Under the pieces are notes generated by a model. It made no database searches. It saw only the letters and a list, made by a program, of their open reading frames with translations, and was not told the DNA's origin. The position numbers were made by a program, and so were the translations under genes. A DNA stretch of 64,000 bases from GWE2-42-39 sp034003625. GTDB lineage: Bacteria > Bacteroidota > Bacteroidia > Bacteroidales > Prolixibacteraceae. The stretch spans positions 31,999 to 95,998 of the forward strand of contig JAVEYG010000017.1 in the NCBI GenBank assembly GCA_034003625.1, in the 5' to 3' direction. Shown in pieces: positions 8,332-18,007 of this stretch (positions are counted from its first letter, which is position 1; each line of letters starts with the position of its first letter).

Positions 8332-11300
8332 TTAATGACCTGATCGAACAACAGGAACCGTAAAATAAAAAGTGCTCCCTTTTTCTTCCCGGTGCCCGTC
8401 GGAATTGCCCGTAACCCATATTTTACCTCCCATGATCTCGACCAGGTTTTTCGAGATGGCAAGCCCCAGACCGTTCTCTCCATGTTTACGGGTATACGAT
8501 GTTTCAACCTGCCTGAACCGTTCAAAAATGGCTGAATGGTATTCTTCGGGAATACCGATGCCGCTATCTCTTACATAAAACTGTACATGCCCTTCAGACA
8601 GCCCGTACCCGAGCCGGATGCTCCCTTCTTCCGTAAACTTCAGGGCATTGGAAACTAAATTGTTGAACACCTGCGACAAACGGTCCGGATCAGCCAGAAT
8701 GTAAATATTTTTATTCTTTTCCAACTGGTCAAGGCTGAACTCCAGGCCTTTTTCCCTGACCCTGATCTCGAACCTGCTCCTGACTTCTTCAATAAAGTCT
8801 TCGACATGAAGCGGTACTTCCCGTATGGCGATTTCTCCCGATTCAATTTTCGAAATGTCCATAATATCATTGATGATATTCAGCAGGTTATTGCCGCTGC
8901 CAACAATATGGCGAACAAATTCGTCCTTTTGTTTTTCATCGAAAGAGGGATCCGACAAAAGTTCCGAGAAGCCGATGATGCTGTTCATCGGGGTCCGTAT
9001 TTCATGGCTCATATTGGCAAGGAAGGCCGACTTTAAACGGTCGCTCTGTTCTGCTTTTTCCTTGGCCTCAACAAGGTCGGCTTCCATTTGTTTACGAAGA
9101 CTGATGTCTTCCTTGATGGCAATATAATTTGTGGTTTCCCCTTTATCATTTTTTATAGAAGTAATCGTGGCCCATTCCCAGTACAATTCCCCGTTTTTTT
9201 TCCGGTTGCACAACTCGCCCCGCCAGACGCCGCCCTGAGAAATCGTGGCCCACAGTTCTTTATACTTTTCGGGAGGCGTTTCTCCCGATTTGAGGATACA
9301 CGGACTTTTCCCGATCGCTTCGTCGGGAGAATATCCTGTAACTTCTGTAAACTTCGGGTTTACATATTCGATATCGCCTTGAATATTGGTGATTATAATT
9401 GACGAAGGGTTTTGCTCAATGCCTTTCGAAAGTTTCTGTATCGTTCCGATGGCCTCTTTTTGTTCCGTAATATCGCGCCCAATCCCGACCAGTCCGGAAA
9501 CTTTTCCATACTGATTGAAAAGCGGAATCTTGGAGGTCAGATTCCAGCGGTAACTTCCGTTGGTACCAAAAAAATATTCTTCTTTATTCAGGATTGGCTT
9601 TCCGGTTTTAATTACCGTCATATCGTCGGCATACCCGCGAATACCTATCTCTCCCCCATAAAGTTCCATATCTGTTTTTCCCAGTACCTCGGCTTCCGTT
9701 TTGTAGCCCATATTCTCGACATTTGTAAGATTGGACACAATCTTCCGGCCTTCCGTATTTTTCACATAGATGCTGACCGGAAGGTTATCAATCAGGGTTC
9801 GCAGGAGTTGCTTTTCCCGTTGCAGTTCCAACTGGGTGTTGATCTGCTCTGTAATATCGGTGGAAATGACTAAGCGGGCTTTCTTTCCTTCAAAGTCCAA
9901 CGAATGTGACGCAATTTCGACAGATAGTATTTCACCGTTCTTTTTCAGGTGCCGCCAGGAACCCGACCGGCTGAAACTGAAATTTCCGGACTTTACGTTT
10001 TCCATCAACAAATCGACATCTTCCTCGGGGCGTATGTCTTTAATGGTCATGTTCAGAAATTCCCGGCGCGAATATCCATAGTGGTTGACAGCCGCTTCAT
10101 TTACTTCAAGAAACGAAAGGGTTTCCAGGTCGTAGATCCACATCGGGGCAGGGTTGTTTTCAAACAAATACCGGTATTTGTTTTCGCTTTCTTTCAGTAC
10201 TTCGGCTATTTTTTTATTTTCGGTGATGTCACGCTGTATCCCAAAATGGCCGGTAATACGGCCTTCCGGATCGTACAGACAGGTATAGTCGCCTTCAATG
10301 ATGACCTGTTCGCCTTTCAGGTTTCGTTCTTCCGTTTCCGTGTGCAGTTTCCCCTGGTCGAAAAGTTTTCTCAATTCGTTCTTTCCCTGCTCTGGATCAT
10401 GGGCGAAAAGGTCCCGGAACGCCATTCCTGTTAATTGGTTACGGGTAGCGCGATACTGTGCCAGAAGGGCATCGTTGACCCTTGTCATCCGTTGGTGCGA
10501 AAAGGCGTATTCCAAAAGTTTTTCTTTATCGGCATCTTCATTCCATTCAACAGGCTCGTCAAGCATCATAAAGAAGAAACCATCCAGCGACTGGTTGAAA
10601 AATGCGTCCATCTTCTGATTGGCTTCAAGTAAGCCTGCTTCTGCTTTTTTTCGTTCCGACACATCGTGTATAATTGAAAGCAGCAGGTCTTTTCCTTCCC
10701 TGAAAATTTTCGATGAATACACTTCCACATCTTTTACTGTCCCATCGGCAATCCGATGTGTAAACTGAAAGAAATTACGCTGACTGGAAACAGCATTTCT
10801 CATCTCAACCACCAATTCCTCATAACTCAGGGTATTGATTTGTGATATTTTCATCCGGACCAGTTGGTCGTGTGTCCAGCCATAAAATCCTGAAGCAGCT
10901 TCATTGGCGTCAATAATTGCCCCATCCTGCGGGTCAATGAGCAACATCACGGCAAGGTTTTTCTCGAACATGCTCCGGTAAAATTCTTCGTTTTGACGGA
11001 GCCGGTCCTCCATTTGTTTTTTCTCGGTGATATCGATTACCGAAATAAGCCCCGCAGGTTTTCCTTTGTATGCAATTAAACTTCCTTTCAGGTATACCCA
11101 ACGGGCTTGCCCGTCTTTCCTGATGATCCGGAATTCAAACCCTTCGCTGTTTTCGATGCCTGCCAGGCGTTCTTTTGCCCTGGCTTTTATCAATTCCTGG
11201 TATTCCGGGGCCACAAATTCCCAGAAACCCATCTCCCCGTATTCTTCCAGCGTGTAGCCGCTCAGCCGCTCTCCTGCAGGATTGACATACACCCAACGGT

Positions 11301-12591
11301 CGTCCTGGTAAATACAAATGGCAACGGGAGTAGATACCGCCAGTTTCCGGAACATATCCTCGCTTTCAGCCAGCGCTTTTTCCGTTTGTTTACGCAGGGT
11401 AATGTCGTTTATTACGGCAAGAAATAAATTTTTCCCCTTTTGCCGGTGCAACTGAAGGTGTACTTCAACCGGGTAATCCGTGCCATCTTTGCGACGGTGG
11501 ACGGTTTCAAAAACAATTTTGTTTTCTTTCCCAAGTACCAACGGTTCAACTGCCTTCATGAAGGATTCTTCGGTGTATCCGGGTCTAATATCAAGCGGTC
11601 CCAGTTTCTTTATTTCATCGGATGCGTACCCGAGATTTTTCAGCGCCCCCCGGTTGGCATATTCAAATTTCAGTGTTTCCGAATCGAAAATGTATATTTC
11701 ATTGAGGCTCTTCTCGATAATGTGCAGTAAGCGGAATTGATCCTGTTCCAGTTTTTTCCGTTCGGTGATATCCCGTATCACTCCAATAAACCCGATGACC
11801 TCGTTGTGGTTGTCCAGTAAAAAGAAAACATTCGTTTCGCCTGAAAAAACGTGGCCATTTTTCTTTTTATAGTAAACCGGGAACAGAAAGTTCGGATTAT
11901 CTATATTCTCACTTATCGTTCTGTCCGTTTCTTCAAACTCATCCTCATTTTTATAGATGATCAGTGCCGACTGTCCAATGATTTCTTCAGGCAAATAACC
12001 GAACAGATCGGAAAATGCAGGATTGCATTGGATTATTTTGCGGGTGGTATCAGCAACAAGAATGGCATCGCGGATACTGTTGAACAGGTTTTTATACTTT
12101 TCTTCGCTTTCAAGCAAGATATGCTCACTTTGCCGCCGTTTTCCAATTTCTTCCTGTAATTCCCGGTTTCTCTTTTCCAACTGAAGTTGCAGGCGTAATA
12201 ACCGGATATGGACGCCAATTCGTGCCAGCACTTCTTCCCGCCTGATCGGTTTGGAAATATAATCAACCCCTCCAACCTGAAAACCTGTTATTTTGGACCG
12301 CTCATCGTCCAGTGCACTAATGAAAATGACCGGAATATCGCGGGTGTTTTCATCGGCTTTTAACCGGCGGCACACCTCAAAACCATCCATTTCAGGCATC
12401 ATCACATCAAGCAAAACAAGCGAAGGTTTCTTCATTTTGATACTGCTCAGGGCCAGGTTTCCATGTTCGGCGGTACGGACCGCATAACCTGCCGTCTCCA
12501 GTATATTGGACAAAAGTTTCAAACTGTCGGCAGCATCGTCGACAATTATAATTTCTTCGCTCCAACCTCTGTTCAGTTTATATGGCTTCAT
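8332..12591 (-). CDS. Giant hybrid histidine kinase: receiver, eight PAS domains, HisKA, HATPase
   Basis: 1419 residues with no signal peptide or membrane segment, so cytoplasmic. Order: receiver (about 10-125; acidic pair VDDAAD, phospho-Asp in LVLLDVMMP, Lys in YISKP); coiled linker; eight PAS/PAS-like repeats, most closed by a DITxxK-type PAC tail (DITERKK, DITLRKQ, DITEKKQ, DVSERKK, DITENKK, DITEQIN, DITEQKE, DISLRKQ); HisKA with His in ANMSHEIRTPM (about 1190); HATPase with NLVSNALKF, DSGIGIP and NGLGLAI. The receiver is N-terminal, the reverse of classic hybrid kinases, so it may take an input signal from another kinase. No output regulator is adjacent. Signals are unknown; stacked PAS domains suggest several cytosolic cues. 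Confidence 0.92.
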   Translation of the reverse strand: MKPYKLNRGWSEEIIIVDDAADSLKLLSNILETAGYAVRTAEHGNLALSSIKMKKPSLVLLDVMMPEMDGFEVCRRLKADENTRDIPVIFISALDDERSKITGFQVGGVDYISKPIRREEVLARIGVHIRLLRLQLQLEKRNRELQEEIGKRRQSEHILLESEEKYKNLFNSIRDAILVADTTRKIIQCNPAFSDLFGYLPEEIIGQSALIIYKNEDEFEETDRTISENIDNPNFLFPVYYKKKNGHVFSGETNVFFLLDNHNEVIGFIGVIRDITERKKLEQDQFRLLHIIEKSLNEIYIFDSETLKFEYANRGALKNLGYASDEIKKLGPLDIRPGYTEESFMKAVEPLVLGKENKIVFETVHRRKDGTDYPVEVHLQLHRQKGKNLFLAVINDITLRKQTEKALAESEDMFRKLAVSTPVAICIYQDDRWVYVNPAGERLSGYTLEEYGEMGFWEFVAPEYQELIKARAKERLAGIENSEGFEFRIIRKDGQARWVYLKGSLIAYKGKPAGLISVIDITEKKQMEDRLRQNEEFYRSMFEKNLAVMLLIDPQDGAIIDANEAASGFYGWTHDQLVRMKISQINTLSYEELVVEMRNAVSSQRNFFQFTHRIADGTVKDVEVYSSKIFREGKDLLLSIIHDVSERKKAEAGLLEANQKMDAFFNQSLDGFFFMMLDEPVEWNEDADKEKLLEYAFSHQRMTRVNDALLAQYRATRNQLTGMAFRDLFAHDPEQGKNELRKLFDQGKLHTETEERNLKGEQVIIEGDYTCLYDPEGRITGHFGIQRDITENKKIAEVLKESENKYRYLFENNPAPMWIYDLETLSFLEVNEAAVNHYGYSRREFLNMTIKDIRPEEDVDLLMENVKSGNFSFSRSGSWRHLKKNGEILSVEIASHSLDFEGKKARLVISTDITEQINTQLELQREKQLLRTLIDNLPVSIYVKNTEGRKIVSNLTNVENMGYKTEAEVLGKTDMELYGGEIGIRGYADDMTVIKTGKPILNKEEYFFGTNGSYRWNLTSKIPLFNQYGKVSGLVGIGRDITEQKEAIGTIQKLSKGIEQNPSSIIITNIQGDIEYVNPKFTEVTGYSPDEAIGKSPCILKSGETPPEKYKELWATISQGGVWRGELCNRKKNGELYWEWATITSIKNDKGETTNYIAIKEDISLRKQMEADLVEAKEKAEQSDRLKSAFLANMSHEIRTPMNSIIGFSELLSDPSFDEKQKDEFVRHIVGSGNNLLNIINDIMDISKIESGEIAIREVPLHVEDFIEEVRSRFEIRVREKGLEFSLDQLEKNKNIYILADPDRLSQVFNNLVSNALKFTEEGSIRLGYGLSEGHVQFYVRDSGIGIPEEYHSAIFERFRQVETSYTRKHGENGLGLAISKNLVEIMGGKIWVTGNSDGHREEKGSTFYFTVPVVRSGH

Positions 12592-12728
12592 TCCGATCCC
12601 TCCCGAACCCCCTGACGATTTTATCAGACAGGCTTGATTTGTAGACTTTCCGAGATAAATCTAATGAAAAAATCCGAATCCCAATATGTTCCGTTGAACT
12701 TCGGGGCTACCGTTTCCAAAAAACCGGG

Positions 12729-13778
12729 TCAATTCAACCGAAGCCCTTCCAATAATTTGGTATAGATACCGAAAGCCTCTTCAATTTCCCGGATATAAAT
12801 AAACTCATCGGCTGTATGCGAACGGGCGCTGTCGCCCGGCCCTATCTTAATGGAAAGGTACGGCATTACGGCCTGATCGGAAGTGGTTGGCGAGCCATAA
12901 CAGCTCAGCCCCATGGAGAGGCCGCGTTGTACAACCGGGTGCGAGACTGGTATCCCGGATGAATTTAAACGAAACGAACGCGGTTTTACTTCCGACCCGA
13001 TCAGTTCACGAATGATTTGGCAGGCTCTTTCGTTTGAATAATGTTCATTGGTCCGTACATCCACTACAAACGAACAGTGGTCGGGCACCACATTGTGTTG
13101 TGTGCCGGCATTGATCATGCTCACGGTCATTTTTACCTCGCCCAGTAAATCCGATGATTTTTCAAATTTGTAATTCCGCAATATCTCAATATCGGCGATG
13201 GCCTTGTAAATAGCATTAATCCCTTCATTTCGCGCGGCATGGCCCGATTTGCCATACGCGGTACAATCGAGCACCATCAGTCCTTTTTCGGCAATGGCCA
13301 TCTGCATCAGGGTTGGTTCGCCGACAATGGCCAGGTCAACGGCCCCCAATTCCGGCAAAATACTTTCAATTCCGTTAACCCCCGACATTTCTTCTTCGGC
13401 GGAGGCCGCAAAAACAAGGTTAAAAGGAAGCCCTTCATTTTCATAAAAATGAACAAAGACAGCCAACAGGCTCACCAGGGCCCCTCCGGCATCGTTACTT
13501 CCAAGCCCGTACAATTTTCCATCCTCGATGGAAGGAAGGAACGGGTCTCTTGCATATCCCCTTGCCGGTTTCACCGTATCGATATGCGAATTTAAAAGAA
13601 CAACCGGCAATTCCTGTTTCCAGAATTTATTCCTTGCCCACGTATTATTTCCTTTTTTCTGAAAAATAATACCTTTCGTTTCCAGAAAATCCTGTATTAC
13701 CCGGGCAGCATTTTCTTCTTCCCCACTAAACGACTGTGTTGAAATCAGTTTCTGGAGAAGTTGAATGTATTCGTTCAT
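12729..13778 (-). CDS. M20 family metallo-deacylase (ArgE/DapE-like)
   Basis: About 349 residues from the ATG at 13778, where the family N-terminus MNEYIQLLQKLISTQSFSGE begins; the open frame continues upstream but with non-family, Cys/Lys-rich sequence. Metal ligands typical of dinuclear zinc M20 enzymes are visible: NSHIDTVKP, GLGSNDAGG, SAEEEMSG and VGEPT, with a late His in SRSHTADEF. Bacteroidota use such enzymes of this length as N-acetylornithine or N-acetylcitrulline deacetylases in arginine synthesis, but no other arg gene is nearby. DapE-like or peptidase roles remain possible. It is separated by 184 bases from the aminotransferase gene upstream on the same strand. Confidence 0.82.
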   Translation of the reverse strand: MNEYIQLLQKLISTQSFSGEEENAARVIQDFLETKGIIFQKKGNNTWARNKFWKQELPVVLLNSHIDTVKPARGYARDPFLPSIEDGKLYGLGSNDAGGALVSLLAVFVHFYENEGLPFNLVFAASAEEEMSGVNGIESILPELGAVDLAIVGEPTLMQMAIAEKGLMVLDCTAYGKSGHAARNEGINAIYKAIADIEILRNYKFEKSSDLLGEVKMTVSMINAGTQHNVVPDHCSFVVDVRTNEHYSNERACQIIRELIGSEVKPRSFRLNSSGIPVSHPVVQRGLSMGLSCYGSPTTSDQAVMPYLSIKIGPGDSARSHTADEFIYIREIEEAFGIYTKLLEGLRLN

Positions 13779-13962
13779 TTCGATATGAATAATAAATTGG
13801 ACAATTATCCGGAAAACCTTTTTATAAGAACAAATATAAACGAAAAAATATCGTTTGACACAAGGAAAAATCCTACCCTTACACGCCAGACAGGATTTGC
13901 TCCGGAATTTGTTTAAAATTAGAATCAAATAATGGCCCCGCTGTTTTTGATAATTCAACAAT

Positions 13963-15429
13963 TTATACTTTAAACCAACTCTTTAGCTGTTCCAAATAAT
14001 CCGTTTCCTGCTTGTGCCGGTAACTATTCTCTTTCGGAAAATACTGATAATCGTTCGTATAGAGATCGATATTCTCCACTATGTGACGCAGCGACCGGAT
14101 AAAAAAGTACACCTCGCCGTCGGTAGTAGTGGGGTGCAGCGACCAACGCACCCATCCTGGTTTCAGCGACAGATCCCCGGTATTGATCTTGCGGGTAATT
14201 TCGTCCGACAACTCGTGGCTTACTTCGAGCAGAAAATGTCCGTAAGTACCGGCGCAGGCGCATCCGCCCCGGACCTGAATGCCAAAGCGGTCGTTCAGCA
14301 GCTTCACCAGCAGGTTGTAATGAATTCCGGACACATAAAAGGAGATCACGCCCAGCCTTTCCCTCTGTTTATCGGCAAGAATATTTACCCCGGGAATGCT
14401 GTCGAGCCCGGCAAAAGCAATTTTCAACAGTTCTTCTTCCCGCCGTCGGATATTTCCGATGCCCATTTGGTCTTTCAGCACAAAACACAAGGCAGTGCGG
14501 ATCGCCTGCAGAAATCCGGGTGTTCCTCCGTCTTCCCTGGCTTCAATATTTTCCACGTATTTGTATTGCCCCCACGGATTGGTCCAGTCGACCGTGCCGC
14601 CACCCGGATGATCGGGGACGGGGTTATGGTACATTGATTTGTCGAAGATCAGCACCCCCGAAGAGCCGGGGTCTCCCAGAAATTTGTGGGGTGAGAACAT
14701 CACGGCATCCAGTTTCATCATTGGGTCAGCAGGGTGCATGTCGATGGCATCGTAAGGCGCCGAAGCCGCGAAGTCGATGAAAACAACTCCGCCATATTCG
14801 TGCATTATTCTGGCCAATTCGTAATATGGGGTGCGAATACCGGTAACATTGGAACAGGCAGTGAACGAGCCAATCTTAAAAGGCCGTTCGTTGTATTCTT
14901 CTAATTTTTTACGGAGGTTCCCCGGGGCAACCAGCAAATTTTCATCCGGATCAACAATCACCACATCGGCGCTGGTTTCGTACCAGCTGGTGTGGTTCGA
15001 GTGGTGTTCCATGTGGGTAATAAAGACTACCGGGCGCTCGCGTTCGGCAATGCACTTCGAGCGCGAAATTTTTCCACAGTATTTCAAACCCAATATCCGC
15101 TGAAATTTGTTGATCACGTTGGTCATCCCCGATCCGGAGGCAATAATCACATCATTTTCTCCGGCATTCACATGCTGTTTGATGATACGATGTGCAAGAT
15201 GATACGCATGGGTCATCCGGGCCCCGGTTTCACTGGTATCGGTATGTGTATTTCCGACAAAAGGCCCGAAGACTTCAGAAATAGTTTTTTCAACAGGCGC
15301 ATACAACCGTCCACTGGCAATCCAGTCGGCGTACATTATTTTCTGAAAGCCGTAGGGCGATTCAAAGCTCTGGTCAACCCCAATGATGTTTTTCCTGAAA
15401 TTACTAAAATGCTTTTTCAATTTGTCCAT
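13963..15429 (-). CDS. Class V PLP-dependent aminotransferase/desulfurase-like protein
   Basis: 488 residues from the ATG at 15429, preceded by GGGAAAG, which decides against a longer upstream frame. Fold-type I PLP enzyme: GSGMTNVINKF near 110, THMEHHSNHTSW near 165, VVFIDFAASAPYD near 240, and the PLP Lys in MFSPHKFLGDPGSSG near 270. A C-terminal GGCACAG motif is found in a subgroup of class V enzymes related to cysteine desulfurases and isopenicillin-N-epimerase-like proteins. The real substrate cannot be deduced. It is co-oriented with the M20 gene and may be co-transcribed. Confidence 0.85.
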   Translation of the reverse strand: MDKLKKHFSNFRKNIIGVDQSFESPYGFQKIMYADWIASGRLYAPVEKTISEVFGPFVGNTHTDTSETGARMTHAYHLAHRIIKQHVNAGENDVIIASGSGMTNVINKFQRILGLKYCGKISRSKCIAERERPVVFITHMEHHSNHTSWYETSADVVIVDPDENLLVAPGNLRKKLEEYNERPFKIGSFTACSNVTGIRTPYYELARIMHEYGGVVFIDFAASAPYDAIDMHPADPMMKLDAVMFSPHKFLGDPGSSGVLIFDKSMYHNPVPDHPGGGTVDWTNPWGQYKYVENIEAREDGGTPGFLQAIRTALCFVLKDQMGIGNIRRREEELLKIAFAGLDSIPGVNILADKQRERLGVISFYVSGIHYNLLVKLLNDRFGIQVRGGCACAGTYGHFLLEVSHELSDEITRKINTGDLSLKPGWVRWSLHPTTTDGEVYFFIRSLRHIVENIDLYTNDYQYFPKENSYRHKQETDYLEQLKSWFKV

Positions 15430-15893
15430 CTTTCCCTGTATTTTCGATTTGTAAAAATAAAGTACTGTGGAAAATAAATTCAAACAAATGTCAATTTTCC
15501 CACCTTCCCAATCCATCTTGCGAAAGATAAAGGATATGCCCATGCAAAAGGAATTGCTCCCGAGATTTCATGCGGTATTTTTTGTAGCAGTGCATGAGAA
15601 GAGGCAGTCGTTGAATTTCCATCACCGGGAGATCCTTACCCTGTGATGCGGGAACAAACTGTTCCTGTTCCGGGAACATGTTACTCCCGGAGCCGGAGTA
15701 ACTTGATATCTCCCTGTCCTTCCGGTTGTAACTTTCATTGTTTCCAACCCAGGAAAGGTGAGTTCATGAAACCGGCACTCCTGTCGTATTAAAAAGATCC
15801 ATGAAATGACAAAAAGTCATTTTACATCCATGGCACATCCTTTGAAAAAGCCTGTCCGTTAAAAATTGAATGTCAAACAAAAAAATAAGTACC
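15430..15893. other. Intergenic region between divergent aminotransferase and htpG genes
   Basis: 464 bases between divergent genes that must hold promoters for both. I see no coding frame with family resemblance, no RNA gene, and no CIRCE-like heat-shock operator before htpG. Confidence 0.5.
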
Positions 15894-17945
15894 ATGCAAA
15901 AAGGAAAGATTGGCGTAAGCAGTGACAATTTATTCCCGATCATTAAAAAATTTTTATACTCTGATCACGACATTTTTTTACGTGAAATTGTTTCAAATGC
16001 CGTCGATGCGACACAGAAACTGAAGACCCTCGCTGCGAGGGGCGAATACAGCGGCAATATGGAAAACGCCAAAGTCTGTGTATCGTTAAACAAAAAAGCA
16101 AAGACCATCACGGTATCCGACAGCGGGATCGGGATGACTGCCGAAGAAATTGAAAAGTACATCAACCAGATCGCCTTCTCTGGCGCCGAAGAATTTCTCG
16201 ACAAATATAAGAACGATGCCAATGCCATTATCGGCCATTTCGGGCTGGGCTTTTACTCGTCGTTCATGGTCTCCGAAAAGGTGGAAATCGTTTCCCGTTC
16301 GTACCGCGACGGGGCGCAGGCCGTCCGCTGGACCTGCGACGGAAGCCCGGAATACCACATTGAAGAGGCCGAACGCGCCGAAGTGGGAACCGACATCATT
16401 ATGCACATCAATGACGACTCGACTGAGTTTCTTGAAAAACAACGCCTTTCCGACATACTGAACAAATACTGCAAATTTCTTCCTGTTCCGGTAACCTTTG
16501 GCAAAAAAACGACCTGGAAAGATGGTAAAGAAACAGATACCGACGAAGACAACCAGATCAATGAAACGACCCCGGCATGGACCAAAAAACCGGTCGACCT
16601 GAAAGAAGAAGATTATGCTGATTTTTACAAAAAATTATATCCTTATTCCGAAGAACCGCTGTTCAATATCCACCTGAATGTTGATTATCCGTTCAACCTG
16701 ACCGGTATCTTGTATTTTCCGAAACTGAAAAACACGATTGAAGTCCAGAAGAACAAAATCCAGTTATATTGCAACCAAGTGTTTGTAACCGATTCGGTAG
16801 AAGGCATTGTCCCCGAATTCCTGACCTTGTTGCACGGGGTAATCGATTCTCCGGATATCCCGTTGAACGTGTCGCGCTCATACCTGCAAAGCGATTCGAA
16901 CGTAAAAAAAATCAGCAGTCACATCACTAAAAAAGTGGCCGACCGCCTGAAAGAAATTTTCAAGGACAACCGCGGAGAATTCGAGAAAAAATGGGACTAC
17001 CTGAAAATTTTCATTGAGTACGGAATGCTTACCGAAGATAAATTTAAGGAAAAAGCCAAAGATTTCTTCCTTTTCAAAAATACCGACGGAAAATATTTCA
17101 CCTTCGCAGAATATGAAACACTGGTTAAGGAAAACCAAACGGATAAAGACAACAAATTGGTTTACCTGTATGCCAGCAATGCCGAGGAACAGTACTCGTT
17201 TATCCAGGCAGCCAAAAACAAAGGCTACGATGTACTGCTGATCGACGACGTGCTGGCCACGCCGCTGCTCAACCGGTTAGAGCAGGACAATCCGGACAAA
17301 CGATTTGTCCGCGTTGATTCCGACATTATCGATAACCTGATCCGGAAAGAAGATGCAAAAGACGAACTCAGCTGGGACGAGAAAGAGGAATTAAGCCCGA
17401 TTTTCCAAGCTGTTTGCCCCGACTCGAAAGAGACCAACTACCTGGTTGATTTTAAGGACATGGGCGAAAACGGCAGTCCGATCGTCATTACCCGTAACGA
17501 GTTCATGCGCCGCATGAAAGACATGGGCCGTTTCCAGGGGGGTATCGATTTTTATGCCGACCTTCCGGAAAGCCTGAACATAGTAGTGAACACTGCACAC
17601 CCGTTAGTAAAAAAAGTGTTTGTTGAAAAAGACAAAAATATCGGCGATGAATTAAAAGCCATCAACGACACGCTGGCCAACCAGAAAATTGAACGTGAAA
17701 AACTGGAGAAAGCCGAAGAAGGCAAGAAAGACGAGGAAATTCCGCAGGCCGACAAAGAAAAACTGGAAGACCTGAGAAAACACATTGCAGAAGCCGAAGA
17801 AGAAAAGCAAAAACGTTTGAAAGCATTTGGCAGGGAAAATCAGCTGGCCAAACAATTAGTCGACCTGGCCCTGTTGTCGTACGGGATGCTAAAAGGCGAA
17901 GCACTCGACAAGTTTGTAAAACGGAGCGTTGAGCTGATCAAATAA
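15894..17945 (+). CDS. htpG: Molecular chaperone HtpG (bacterial Hsp90)
   Basis: Cytosolic ATP-driven chaperone dimer. From the ATG at 15894 it is 683 residues and starts MQKGKIGVSSDNLFPIIKKF, which is how Bacteroidota HtpG proteins begin; an upstream in-frame ATG at 15870 would add eight residues. The N-terminal GHKL ATPase motifs are LREIVSNAVDATQKL, DSGIGMT and GHFGLGFYS. The middle domain carries the NVSRSYLQ catalytic-loop segment. Near residue 600 there is a long charged stretch rich in Glu and Lys (EKAEEGKKDEEI), longer than in E. coli HtpG. It is followed by a strong hairpin terminator that lies inside the end of the convergent gene. Confidence 0.97.
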   Translation: MQKGKIGVSSDNLFPIIKKFLYSDHDIFLREIVSNAVDATQKLKTLAARGEYSGNMENAKVCVSLNKKAKTITVSDSGIGMTAEEIEKYINQIAFSGAEEFLDKYKNDANAIIGHFGLGFYSSFMVSEKVEIVSRSYRDGAQAVRWTCDGSPEYHIEEAERAEVGTDIIMHINDDSTEFLEKQRLSDILNKYCKFLPVPVTFGKKTTWKDGKETDTDEDNQINETTPAWTKKPVDLKEEDYADFYKKLYPYSEEPLFNIHLNVDYPFNLTGILYFPKLKNTIEVQKNKIQLYCNQVFVTDSVEGIVPEFLTLLHGVIDSPDIPLNVSRSYLQSDSNVKKISSHITKKVADRLKEIFKDNRGEFEKKWDYLKIFIEYGMLTEDKFKEKAKDFFLFKNTDGKYFTFAEYETLVKENQTDKDNKLVYLYASNAEEQYSFIQAAKNKGYDVLLIDDVLATPLLNRLEQDNPDKRFVRVDSDIIDNLIRKEDAKDELSWDEKEELSPIFQAVCPDSKETNYLVDFKDMGENGSPIVITRNEFMRRMKDMGRFQGGIDFYADLPESLNIVVNTAHPLVKKVFVEKDKNIGDELKAINDTLANQKIEREKLEKAEEGKKDEEIPQADKEKLEDLRKHIAEAEEEKQKRLKAFGRENQLAKQLVDLALLSYGMLKGEALDKFVKRSVELIK

Positions 17946-18007
17946 TTGTTTGGACCTCTGATAAGATGAACAGGGAGCATATCTTTTAAAACCATTCTTT
18001 TAATTTT

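Noticed and set aside
13779..13961. N-terminal extension of the M20 deacylase
   Set aside because: The 61 extra residues are Cys/Lys/Phe-rich and unlike M20 proteins; the family start is the ATG at 13778.
15491..15679. 62-codon minus-strand frame upstream of the aminotransferase
   Set aside because: No protein-like pattern and it overlaps the probable promoter area of a well-defined gene.
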